From positions 16,564,129 through 16,628,128 of the forward strand of contig NC_052397.1 in the NCBI RefSeq assembly GCF_009389715.1: 64,000 bases of DNA, given 5' to 3'. The DNA comes from Phoenix dactylifera. Taxonomy: Eukaryota > Streptophyta > Magnoliopsida > Arecales > Arecaceae. Position numbers and translations under genes: made by a program. This document shows positions 10,301 to 21,507 of the stretch, in pieces (position 1 is the stretch's first letter; every line of letters begins with the position of its first letter). The notes under the pieces are model-generated. The model saw only the letters and a list, made by a program, of their open reading frames with translations, searched no databases and was not told the origin of the DNA.

Positions 10301-13300
10301 AGATGCAAGCAAGCCTTATACTTGCAAATGCAAATTCAACATTTAGCTGCAGCTGCATCTAGATTACATACATCTAGGAAAGCAGGCAACCAAACAGCCC
10401 CTTATTGACTTACAGAATCAGTTATTTGCCTCTTAGAACTGAGAAGTCTTCAGGTATTTACTATTTTAGCAACTTAGATTATAAAATCAAGCATCTTTCT
10501 AATTTTTTATTGCATGGCATGAAGCCTTATCCCATTAGTTGGAGATCAAATAATAATGCACGCCTACCTATATCTCAATTCCTTTTTCATGTTTGATTAT
10601 TCTTATCTTTTACATATCAGTACTCAACTATTTTTTTTGAAGGTCATCTGACCTTTATTTTGGTCAAAGACTAACTAACAGTGCTTATGAGTCACAACTT
10701 ATCTAGAAACTATGTTGGGTGCTTGATAACCTTATTCTTTGTGCTGCTGCTTGTTACCATTCTACATGTTCATGTGTTATAGGTGGTGCTTCTGTGCTTG
10801 TTTAAAGATAATTTTAGCCCAAGAATCTGTTACAGTATATTAGGTTTACAGCCCAAACTGTTTAAAAAGGTATACTCTAACACCACTCCAAGTTATCTCC
10901 AGGACTGCATGGTAGAATTCGTGGTCTATCTCTGAAGCTTAATGAGCAGACACAGCACCATAGCACTTTGAGGTATATCCCAGAATTAGTTTTTAATTCT
11001 TCTCTATTTGTATATCCTTCTTAGTATTTACATCGCTCCCCCCCCCCCCCCCCCCCCCTCCTCCTCTTTCTTCTTGTTATATATATTTCCTCTAAATGCA
11101 TTATACTGATGTCTTATCTGTGCATTAACTGGACAGATTGGATGCAGATCTGGATGTTATTTGAAATTGACAATGATGGAGTTCTTAGGTTTCCTAAGTT
11201 TAATTAAGTTCTTTGTAGGGATGATATTGATAAAAAGGCATGCTCTCTGTGCAGTTTTAGTTGCAAATGTGAGCTGCTCTAGATGATGATAACATTTGGT
11301 ATTGGAAAAGAAAAGGGGCTTTTATTGTCTGAATATTTGCTTCCATAGGTGGTGGCATTGTCTATCCCAAGGTTTTAAGTCTCAATGGGACGGGTGGCAT
11401 CCTGGCTGTCTCATCTCGTTCCTATGAGAAAATGGGACCGGACCGGGTCCATCCATGCAGGAAGAGGAAGAAAAAGGAAAGAAAGAAAGGAATGAAATTT
11501 GAAGAAAAAAAGTGAAAGGAAAGAAGAAGAAGAAAAAGGAAAGAAAGAAAAGAAGGGAGAAGAAACAGAAAGAAAGGAAGGGAATAAGAAAGAAATGAAA
11601 GAGAAAAAAGTAGAAAAAGGAAAAAAAAGGAAGAAATAAGAAAAAAAAAGAAAAAAGAAAGGAGATAAAGGAAGGTAGAAGAAAAAGAAAAAAAAAGGAA
11701 GAAAGAAAAGAAAGAAGAAAAAATAGAAAGAAAGAAAGAAATGAAAAAACAATGGAGTGAGACGGAGGATATCTATCAGGATGCATGACTAGAACCACCA
11801 TTAGGATGGGATGGGATAGTTGGGCATCCCATTCCATGGAGAAACCGGGACACCGCCATCCCACAGGATTTAAATCCTTAGTCTATCTTGATCCCTCTAA
11901 GAAAAAAAAAATGGTTAGATGGCTAGGTTTATTTAAAAGTTCTTCCACATGATCATTGAATATTAGGGTGTCATTTGTCACAATGTTTTGCACTCTGCAA
12001 AGAATTGGATATGGAGAATCACTTCATGTTACTTGAAAATCTACAACAGTAGTTTGGAAGTTTAAAGTCCACTGTTAGCTTTGTTTGCTCTCGGTTTTTC
12101 TTTTCTTGGTCAAGTTAGAAATTGTTCATATACTATTACTGTACCTTGCTATATGGCAAAATAATGTTGCATGTATACCTGCTCCTCTAATTGCGGTAAC
12201 GTGGGAAGCATGCAGTAGCAGAATCCGAGGGGAAAGAAAATCATACATAGAAATTGGAAATGGCAGTGAATACGAAAAGTTTTCAATTTCAATGGATTAT
12301 AGATTATAGAATACAAAGTAAATAAGCAACCAGATGCTGGTAGACATAGAAGTCAGCATGATGTTGGGAAGGGCAAACTTCAATGATTGAGGAAAACTAG
12401 CCTTTTCAGATCAAGAAAATCCAAAACATTATCTCAGATGTTTAATTGGTGAAACATCATCTTCAACTGCAGATCAATGGATACAAGACTTTTAACCACT
12501 AAATTCAGCACATAATTTTTTGGGTAAATGATTTTATATCTTGCTAGTCAAAGCTAATTACTTTGGATTTGAATTTTAGTTTCTTCATCTTGTTTGGTTC
12601 GTTAGATCTGTTAGTAACAATCTCCTCTTATTGTTGGGCATGTTGTAAGTCTTCGTGTAGATCCTATTAGAGAAAGAACATTGTTTTCTTGTTTCGGCTG
12701 AAAGGAATATTGTAAAATAAATCCTGTAAGAAATAAAGGACTATTTGAAAACTAAAGCCTTGTAAATCCTTAAGAAAATAGCAGGGTATCTCCATGGGGT
12801 GATACCTTGTGAAAGAAGCTAGATATCTGCATATTGATTGGTATGCTTGAGAGCTATGCAGAATCTTGGATACAAGGCCTTACAGAAGGAAACAGGATGC
12901 ATGCCTCTCAAAAAAATAGCAAAACTGGGCTTTTAGGGTACTTCCTTGTGTATGTGAGCCAGTGAGGTAATATTTGGAAGGCTCTTAGATGGTCCAAGTA
13001 CAATTCACTTGTCCAATAATATTTAGATGGTGACTCATAGAACCCTACTTCATGGGAGAAGGATAGTTTAGGGGACTGTATGACATTATTAGTATTGTTA
13101 GCAATGACTTAGTTTTCTTTCTTCATTTTTCTCTTCAAGAGTATTGTTTCCTTTCATCATGTTTATAGAGTCTCAATTAATTTGCAGACCTACTTGCTAG
13201 GGTAGGGTAGAATCTATCGCAAGGGAATCTCTAATTCTCTTCCAAGCTTGTCTTTTTGGTCCTATTGTATTTGTGTCAGAGAACCTTCTCCTTGATGCAT

Positions 13301-16300
13301 GTATCGTTGTCTTGTAGCATGTCATTATGTCTTATCCTAACTCATCTATCTATTTACCCTGACCTGTTAAGAAGTGGACATGGAAGATACAAAAATTACT
13401 TAACTATTATGGCAAATATTTTGATGTTGTTATGTCTTATTTCTTTGCATCTGTAGAATCCATTTACCTTGATCTGTTAAGAAGCAGACAAAAAATGGTA
13501 ACTTGTTTGATAATTATGTATATATTTCAGTGTTGTGAAACTGAGGTAAAGAAAAATGAAGATGGGGTATAAATATTCTATCACTTTAAGCACAATCTAC
13601 CTGCATTTTATCGCTTTTCCTTTTAACATTCATTAGAAACCAGACTGAGCCACAAATAAAACCATGCACCTCTGCAATGTTAATTCTTCCCAACAGCCTA
13701 ATTGTTGACAGTTTTCTGCATCAAGTAAAAGCCATGAACTTACCATAAAGGATAAAGCTGTCCATCAGCTCTGGCAGAGACTAGATTTAGCTACCAAAAA
13801 GGCCAGAATCAATGCAATCTCACTCACAATGGCTGAGTAATTTATTATTTTAGGACTTCCTGGATTATAAAGTTCTGATGGTGGAGGTGGTAACTTGTGT
13901 CATGGAATTGCATATCTGGTTTGGTTCTTTCCCTGTGTCGAATGATTTAGTCATATCTCTTGAGTTGAAGGAATTCTCTTTTTGATTTTAAAATTTACAA
14001 TTTTTTTGTATTTCTTTATCTAATCTTCGGAAACACTGGGTTGGTCTTGGGTCGTACATGAGCAGCATGTAACTGAATTGCTAGGACAATACCAGAAAGT
14101 AAAATGAATTATGCTAAAAGAAGGTAAATTAACCAGAAAAAATGGATAGAGAACATGCATGAAAAGTCAAATGGGGAAAGATCTAAGACATCTTCTAACA
14201 TAAGTGTAAGAATCATGTGTTCAGACCGGAAATCCTGTAGAATGCTCAATAAAAAAAAGGGTCTGTCAGATTTCCTTATCTTAATTTAATTCGGTGATTC
14301 TGGTGTGAACTGCACATTGCTGCAGTTATATCGCCTAATAAGCGGAAGTCCTAGGTTCAAGTCTTGGGTGGTGCATCTTCAACAATCTGAACTTGCAATA
14401 TATTAAAGATGCTAGGTCTCCTTACCTTTGGTGATCCTGGCCATGTTTTGGCGAATGAAATATTTATATGTGGAATGAAGTGACTCTGTATGTTAAGCAT
14501 GGGTTGATAGCTTCTATTTCATAGGTTTCTGGGCAAATATATTTGTTTGGTCTCTTTCATCTGAAACAGCTGAGACTTTGTCTCTTGGATGAAACTATGC
14601 CTCTTTCTGAAACAAGGTGAAGAAGAGCATCGTATTAATAACTGGCATCAGCTGTTTGAATTGTCTACTAGCTATGATAGTGCCATTCGGAAAAACTGCA
14701 ATGTTCCAAATGAATTTCTGAAACAAGGTTCTCATACTAGAATTTGTATTATTTGTTTGGATTTCTCTCTCGTCAGGAAGTTTTGTTATGCATACAGATA
14801 TGATGCAGCTATAGAAGCAAAAAAGGGGAACCCACCTATAATGCCTGCTGTCATGACTCCAGGAGGACCCTTGGATCTTTCATCTGTATTGTTCCGCAAC
14901 CGTATTATCTTCATAGGACAACCTATTAGCTCACAAGTGGCACAACGTGTTATATCACAGCTTTTAACACTAGCTTCTATTGATGAGGATGCCGATATTC
15001 TGGTGAGGAATATTTCAATACCTCTTCTACCCTTTTTCCATCTTTTCTTGTTGGACTAACTGATATAAATTTTTGAGCAGACTCTTTTAACCGACACCAG
15101 ACTTATATTCCTTTTTGCTCACCTCTCTCAATTTCTGAGGTTAACTTGGAGATGCACCTTTTTTACAGGTCTACCTAAACTGCCCCGGTGGAAGCACTTA
15201 TTCTGTCTTAGCAATTTACGACTGTATGTCATGGGTAATAACTTGAATTTTGTCAATTTTTTGGTATCATTTTTTGCATGATTGACCATGCTCCAGATCT
15301 TTAGTGTAAAGCTGGATATCCTATCCCTCTCTCTCTCTGCCTCTTTTGCATGTATGAATTTATCAATAAAGTTTTGAATCATGGTATGCTGTATCAATCC
15401 GAATCGGGTGGTACGGAGCATACCATATTGTACTGGTACTTGGTACGGGTGGCGTACTGATACTCGATATGCCAAAATAATTTTGTACCGTACCGCGAAC
15501 CTTGTTCTAAATTCTATACTTTTGTTTGTGTTTCCCATGACAATCATGAAGTTTACTGTCAAAATATTAAGTGCTTTAGGCTGCAGCACAAGTCAAGTTG
15601 GCACTCGACAAATTTTGTACTGTTGCTATTATTGTCTATATGGGTCGATGTGGGGCATATAGACAATATAATATATTTTCTGTCATGCTTATATGCTCTG
15701 GGTTTGATGTGATGCCAATAGCAACCAAAATTTCCATCCAAATGATAGTCAAATATATCAATTTTTGGATATTCATGAAGCTCACTATCCTGTGTACCTA
15801 GGGTTTTGTTTAGATTGTTTGGATTCAAGATGTCATGTGAGTCATAGAATAATCATATCTTTGCTACCACCCACATCTACTATTTAAGACACTGAAGCAG
15901 AGTACTTAAAATTCAAAAGACTAGAGTTGACTAGCATCACTTAGGAGAAAAAGGGAAGGTCTAGCTTGCAAATTTCAATTTTGAGTTTTTGACCCAAGCC
16001 CAACTTGATTCCATGAGCTAACTGGGCTGAACTAGATCCAGATTTTTGACATGAAACCAATTTGGCATTGCATCCAGATTTTTGATATGACCCAAGCATG
16101 ACTCAGTCCCCAATTGTTCATCATTCCATGCTTCGTAACTAAGGAAAATTAAGGTGGTAAAAAGAGAGAAGGAATTGTAGCTTCCTTTGTCATTTGGCCC
16201 TTTCCCCCACTACCACCGTGTTGAGTTGCAAGTCTTAGGAAAAAGGGTCATAGTATATAATGAAGATCAATAGGATGAGTCAATCATAGCTCCTGTTCTA

Positions 16301-18502
16301 TATAAAACAAACACAGGCATGCTACATACGAATAACTATGAAATACATAGAATAGTTTTTCTTACACATATGGAAGGATAAATATTGCACACATTTCATA
16401 ATACATGCACATATATATGGCAGCATACATTATATAGGCATACTAACATTTTAGTATGTAATACAAACTACAAAAATGTAATATCTAAAACATAGTAGAG
16501 ATGGCTAGTTGTTAATAGGGAAAGAACATGGTTCCGTATAAATTTATTAGATATGAGCGATTATTATTGCTTTATAAAATAATAAAATGTTGATTAATAC
16601 AGTGTTGAAGCTGACCCGAAATACTTGTGCCAGTGCTTGATGGTTATAATTATGTGCAATGCCAACTATATTTTAGATAGATACCACAAATAACACATTC
16701 TTGTTTTCGTTCTCTATCAATTTTCTGAAGGTAAGTTTTGTCAGTCTTTGAAGTGAGATACTGTTGCTTGCTGACTTCAACTACAAAGATAACCTTCCCA
16801 TAATTTCATCTCACTACTGCATCAATGGATAATATTCACAGCATTTTCTTCTAATGTGCTCCAACATATACAGTGCCGAAGCTTTTAAAATTACTTGGCA
16901 GTAGAATATCAGCATGAGTATCTAGGAAAGTCATTTACTGGAGGATCTTCTAATGTTTTATAATTTTGGGTACATATTATATGTTCCTTCCCTCCCCCTT
17001 TTTTCTTTGTGAAACACTATCAATTTAATAGTTGCATTTTTTCAAAAAAAAAAAAAAAACAAAATAGTTGCATTATTTCCAATAACATTTGTCCCTTTTT
17101 TGCTCGACTTTACAAGGTAGCACATAGTATCATTTGTTGTTCTTTAATGATCAGATGTAGCACAAATCTAGGCATGCAGGGATCCAGTTTAATCTTGGGG
17201 ACTTTACTATTCACAAGATAGTTGTTTATCTGCTCATATTCTTCATAGTTGTTTAACTTCAATTTTAAGAGTATTAATGTTCACTAACTGTTAGAAACTA
17301 AATGATGGATCTCTGTCTCACTGAATAACCAGATAAAGCCTAAGGTGGGAACCGTATGCTTTGGGGTGGCTGCAAGCCAAGGAGCACTTCTTCTTGCTGG
17401 GGGTGAAAAGGGAATGCGCTATGCGATGCCAAATGCTCGCATAATGATACATCAACCACAAAGTGGATGTGGGGTATGCATTAATATCATCCTGTAGTTC
17501 ATTGCATCATATTGAAAGAATTGATTTTAGTAAGTGTTAACATGTCATTCTTGCTGCTGACCTTTAGGGGATTTATTCTTATTCTCTTGTCCGTGCCATC
17601 TTATCTCAGGGTCATGTGGAGGATGTTAGGCGGCAAGTGCAAGAGGCTGTTCAATCTCGTCATGTGAGTTTCTCTTATGGGTTTCTTAGAAGCAAGTTCT
17701 AATTGCGCCTGAGTGGAATCTCATGTTATTTTATGTTGGATGGCTATCTGTTTTCCTCCCTCATCTAAATCGAAGTCTGATTATGCATAAAAGTAGCGAA
17801 AAGCCTAGCTAATTGAATAATTGGAAAAATGAGTAAAGTCAGTAGGCATGTCATATGCACTTTTACCAAAGTTTCTTGTATTGAGGACACTGTGTCTAGA
17901 GTTAATTGTAATCAAGTTACTCTGGTCGTGTTTCAATGGATTTCTTTCTTTGAGAGACATGGTGGAGACACCACCACTTATGTTCAAACACCACGGACCA
18001 CTCCTGGGAGGGGTGCCTACCAGCTGAGCTAAGGGCATTCCATTGGACTTTTTGTGCAGTGTGCTACATGGACTTAACCATGCCAAATTTTTCATCTGAA
18101 TCATGATCCTGAGATTAGTTTGTATATTGAGCATTGAAAAATTGGAAATTAGAAAAACAAAGGAAAACCCCTGTAACGCCTCTTTACATTTCTGATAAAT
18201 TCTTTGTGATCTAAACATATGGAACAACATATGCAGAAAATTGACAAAATGTATGCTGCTTTTACTGGTCAACCTTTGGAGACGGTGCAGCAATATACTG
18301 AAAGGGATCGCTTCTTCTCTTCTTCGGAGGTATTTCAGTACTTGCATTCTTTGAGAATGTCGAGCTACAGATATGTTATAACTTATAACAATCCTTTGAC
18401 TAATGTCATCATGTTGTTGAAGTGCTCTCACATTCTTGTTTGCTTTCCATTCAGGCCTTAGAATTTGGACTTATTGATGGGCTGTTGGAAACAGAATATT
18501 AG
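7373..18502 (+). CDS. CLPR4: ATP-dependent Clp protease proteolytic subunit-related protein 4, chloroplast (ClpR4-like)
   Basis: Nine exons by splice-site reading: 7373-7455, 7543-7586, 10903-10972, 14798-15002, 15169-15234, 17333-17473, 17610-17663, 18237-18329 and 18455-18502. Phases agree and all introns are GT..AG. The product is about 267 residues. Residues 1 to about 65 are Ser/Ala/Arg-rich and fit a plastid transit peptide. The Clp fold follows: [70 protein letters not shown], ending [11 protein letters not shown]. The ClpP catalytic Ser (Ser171 in AASQG) and His (His196 in MIHQP) positions are kept, but the Asp position reads Tyr241 (QQYTERDR), so the triad is incomplete as expected for ClpR. 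ClpR4 belongs to the plastid ClpPR core with ClpP and ClpR partners (known). The N-terminal exons are the least certain; an exon could be missed in the 3.8-kb intron 3. Confidence 0.85.
9262..10401. mobile_element. PIF/Harbinger (Tourist)-like non-autonomous transposon in ClpR4 intron 3
   Basis: The left end GGGGCCGTTTGGTTACCTAC and the reverse complement of the right end GGGGCTGTTTGGTTGCCT form terminal inverted repeats. TTA occurs directly outside both ends (9259-9261 and 10402-10404), the 3-bp target duplication of PIF/Harbinger elements. The 1.14-kb body has no transposase. Its centre (about 9480-10200) is nearly pure A/T with many TATAAT/ATTATA words, while subterminal parts repeat GCAGATG and TGCATCTAG-type words. 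Confidence 0.75.
11038..11058. repeat. Poly-C tract in ClpR4 intron 3
   Basis: A run of 21 C residues about 65 bp downstream of exon 3. Its length is likely variable and error-prone in assembly. Confidence 0.85.
11367..11880. mobile_element. MITE-like element with polypurine interior in ClpR4 intron 3
   Basis: The ends are imperfect inverted repeats (left AAGGTTTTAAGTCTCAATGG, right reversed AAGGATTTAAATCCTGTGGG) and are flanked by GTCTATC on both sides (11360-11366 and 11881-11887). The outer parts are rich in GGGAC/GGGATGGG words. The centre (about 11459-11753) is an almost pure purine strand of GAAA/GGAA repeats. No transposase is present and the family is not assigned. Confidence 0.5.
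11459..11753. repeat. Long polypurine (GAAA/GGAA) tract
   Basis: About 295 bp in which nearly every base on the plus strand is A or G. The long minus-strand Phe/Ser ORF across it is a low-complexity artefact. Confidence 0.8.
15370..15505. repeat. Dispersed GTACGGTAC-rich repeat, copy 2, in ClpR4 intron 5
   Basis: Contains TTTTGTACCGTACCGCGAAC and several GGTAC words and matches the repeat near 4692-4845 in inverse orientation. It is probably a small MITE. Candidate ends (GAATCATGGTATGC and, reversed, GAACAAGGTTCGC) are only loosely inverted. Confidence 0.45.
17935..18045 (-). mobile_element. tRNA-derived SINE (or tRNA relic) in ClpR4 intron 7
   Basis: On the minus strand, TTAGCTCAGCTGGTAGGCAC is a good RNA polymerase III A box, and about 42 bases later GTGTTTGAACAT resembles a B box. 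The sequence between does not fold as a normal anticodon arm and the downstream part (TCTCTCAAAGAAAGAAA) is not tRNA-like. This fits a SINE head rather than a working tRNA gene. No clear target duplication was found. Confidence 0.55.
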
Positions 18503-21066
18503 TTAGAAAACAGACGGTATCCTGTCAGAGTTCATCGATCAGGCATTCCACACTTTAAGTGGTGGACTTGCCCTAAAATTTGCAGGTTTGGTGGTTTGGC
18601 TGTCTCCTTTGTCTCCAGTGGACTTCTGAGCTTAGAAATTCAAAGCCTTTACTCAGCAAGCAGAAGCAGTCTGTAATTTAATGATCTCATGTATAATCAT
18701 TCTCAGGTGATTGTTAAAATTTTAGCTCTCGGGCACTCCCAGAGACTAGATGACAAGTTTTATTAACACAATAAAAAGTTAAAAATAAATAAGTTTTACA
18801 AAAATTGTTGTTGGGTTGTTTTACATAATTTTTTTTTGCCAAAATTGGTAAGTCATAAAATTTGAAAAAAAATAAATTTTATGAAAAATAATCCCCTTTC
18901 TTTTTTTCATAAAATATATTTTATAGAAATCATGTTTTATAATATCTGTTTTAGAAAAGCTTAGTGACAATTAAGCAGCTCTTTAATATGATCACCACGT
19001 AGCTATGCTTATCCTTTCTTAATCAAATTTGTCTCTACCTCTATTCATGATATTGTAAGATGGTATATATTCCCCATTTTATAGGTAGCTCTGAGGGTGT
19101 GTGACTGTATAAAAATACTTAAAAGAATTGGTCATCCAATATTCACATATAGCATATAGTAAATTAAAAAAAAACATATTAACAGCATTTTCATGCTCAA
19201 GAGCAAAGTTTCCCAAATATATGTTGCATAGTTTTGGCTATCTATCTTTGTTTATTATGATTTAAAACCTAGATAAAATAATTGTTTATCCAATAGGTCG
19301 AATATAGCATATAGTAAATTAAAATATATATATATTAACAGTATTTGCATAGTTTTGGTTATCTATCTTTGTCTAGTATGATTTAAAATTTCTAGGTTGT
19401 GGTCCATCTTGTCTTGCCCCTAGTACTTGTTAAAAAAATATTATTTTTTTCACCCATATCTTCACAATTTTTTCTTTTTTTGAAACCCATATTCATATAT
19501 TTGGTTTATCCTGTTTTTTCATGTATATATATTTTTTTAATAAATCTCTCTCTTTCTGCCCATAAAGAGGTCAATGATTATCTAGCCTTAGAATATGTAC
19601 AACCACAGGAGTCTGCTACCAAAATTGCACCTACCAGGTAGAGAATGTTGGAAGATGATTCCTGCACCCGAATGATTAGTAACATGCGAAGCTATCTAAT
19701 CTGTTATGCTATTCGCCTCTTTATAAATATGTTTTGCTTCAAAAATAGTTAACGAAGAGATAAGTCTCTATAAACGATGGCATTGTCTTTCTAGTTTGTC
19801 CAATCCCAAATCCATGAGAATGGTAGTTTTGGAGTCTCCTTCCATTATTATATTTGATACTCCTAAACAGCTTACAACCCTACGAGAGGTACGCTAGTGT
19901 CAAAAAGCTGACATCCACCTGCAGCTGCAAAGGTGGAACCATAATTTCTTATCACAAAACCAGCATCCTTCACTGATCCGATCCATTCCTTTTCATGCTA
20001 CCATCAAAGTTAATTTTAAGAAAGCCAGATGATGGGGCCAAAATTCATATGAGAATGTGCAGGAGTTGCTGGACAAGAGAGCTACATTTTCGTAGCTATT
20101 AAGGATCCTTTGGGCAAATTGGTGAGAACAAATTCGAAGGCCCAGACCGATTCACATCACGGTTATAGGCATGAGAAAAAGTGTTGCACACGTACCTTTC
20201 TATGTTGATTACAAGAAATGATTATGGACCGGATGAGAAAGCATGTATGTACTTTAAACCTTTAATATAAGTATGATCATGCCCTTCCATCAAATATTAA
20301 TTTTTTTGCCTAAGTAAATCATCGTACCTTTCATTCCACAAATTAGGTGCAATCCAAGCCTTCAAATATTTCTAAATTTTAAGTGCTAATCCTTTTTTTT
20401 TTTTGGTAACACACAGTACTATGTATCATTCTAGTACGAGTACATTCGATAAAATTAAGAAGAAGAAGACAACAAAAGGGAGGGAAAGACCCATAAATAT
20501 CGCATAATAGTTTCAGGCTGAATGTACTCTGCTGAATAGATGAGCGCCTTATCGACAATAACCCTCTACCTCTACCTTCTGCTCTCAAAGATTCTGGTAT
20601 TTCTATTCAACCAAATATGATAAGTTATATAAGTGCATCTGACACTATTAGCCACATTGGCGGGTCTCTCCATAGAGCCCTTCCTGTAAGCTAGGTATGT
20701 CGTTACCGTGGTAGAGTCGAAGACAGCAAGAAATATCAGTCAGCTCCAATTAGCTGCCACACCAGAGTAGCCAAATAAAGCATGCTCCACTAATTTGTCT
20801 ATCTCCAAGCATCCATCATAGGTAGAAAAGAGTTAGTAGAAAAGGGCCTCGCTCCCCTTATGCAAAGAATAACCCTAGTCGGCACACAGCACAAAGGAAC
20901 AAGACAACTTTTCAACTAATGAATGTCTTTATCAAATTTTACTTCCGTTACCATTAATCAACGGGGGAGCAAAATAATCGTAGATAAAAAATCCGTTTAA
21001 GGGCGGTAATACTCTACCGGCTCCGTTGACTACCCTCCGATCCGATCCTTGGCTCGGACTTCCGCC
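18503..21066. other. Intergenic region between ClpR4 and MED32
   Basis: Begins with the ClpR4 3' UTR. The rest is AT-rich with no gene recognised. A T-run at about 20391-20403 followed by TGGTAACACACAGTACTATG could be the reversed poly(A) end of a degraded minus-strand retroposon, but no other part supports this. Confidence 0.45.
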
Positions 21067-21507
21067 ATGGAGAGCACCGTGGAGGCGCTCAGCGCCGCCT
21101 ACCAGGAGTTCGTCGCCGCGGCGGCCGGCGTCCTGGAGGCCAAGGAGCAGTCCGGCGGCCAGAAGACCGCTGCCACCGAGGCCGCCCTCGAGGTCTTCAA
21201 GCAGCGATGGGAGCTCTTCCGCGTCTCCTGCGACCAGGCCGAGGAGTTCGTCGAGTCCATGAAGCAGCGGATCGGCTCCGAATGCCTCGTCGACGAGGCC
21301 ACCGGCGCCGCCCCCGCCCCCGCCCCCGCCCCCGCCCGACCCCCCGCCGCCTCCGGGATCCCGCCCATCAGCGCCGTCCGCCTCGAGCAGATGAGCAAGG
21401 CCGTCCGCTGGCTCGTTATCGAGCTCCAGCACGGCGCCGGGACCGCTCCCCATCCCCACACCTCCGCCCCCTTCGATGCCCGCTTTTCAGAAGATGGAGC
21501 TCAATAG
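21067..21507 (+). CDS. MED32: Mediator of RNA polymerase II transcription subunit 32
   Basis: Single exon, 146 residues, ATG in a good GCCATGG context. The protein matches what I know of plant MED32: an alanine-rich helical N-terminus (EFVAAAAGVLEAKEQ), LEVFKQRWELFRVSCDQAEE, FVESMKQRIGSECLVDEATG, an Ala-Pro linker (about residues 79-95), then PPISAVRLEQMSKAVRWLVI and a terminus ending FDARFSEDGAQ. MED32 is a plant Mediator subunit, placed in the tail module and related to metazoan MED27/MED2-type subunits (known), and acts in the nucleus between activators and RNA polymerase II. The linker is encoded by a (GCCCCC)n run at about 21305-21338, likely to vary in length. Confidence 0.88.
   Translation: MESTVEALSAAYQEFVAAAAGVLEAKEQSGGQKTAATEAALEVFKQRWELFRVSCDQAEEFVESMKQRIGSECLVDEATGAAPAPAPAPARPPAASGIPPISAVRLEQMSKAVRWLVIELQHGAGTAPHPHTSAPFDARFSEDGAQ

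Noticed and set aside
11382-11864. Minus-strand Phe/Ser-rich ORF of 160 codons
   Set aside because: Product of the polypurine tract; no domain and no codon structure.
14320-14420. B-box-like AGGTTCAAGTCTTGGG suggesting another SINE or a tRNA
   Set aside because: No convincing A box at the right distance and no tRNA fold, so not annotated.
18700-18960. Possible AT-rich MITE downstream of ClpR4
   Set aside because: Only loosely self-complementary low-complexity sequence; ends not definable.
20379-20588. Minus-strand ORF ending in a poly(A)-like run, possible LINE 3' end
   Set aside because: No reverse-transcriptase or endonuclease sequence and no target duplication.
20932-21459. Minus-strand Gly-rich ORF of 175 codons over MED32
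   Set aside because: Shadow of the GC-rich MED32 exon, whose plus-strand translation matches a known family end to end.
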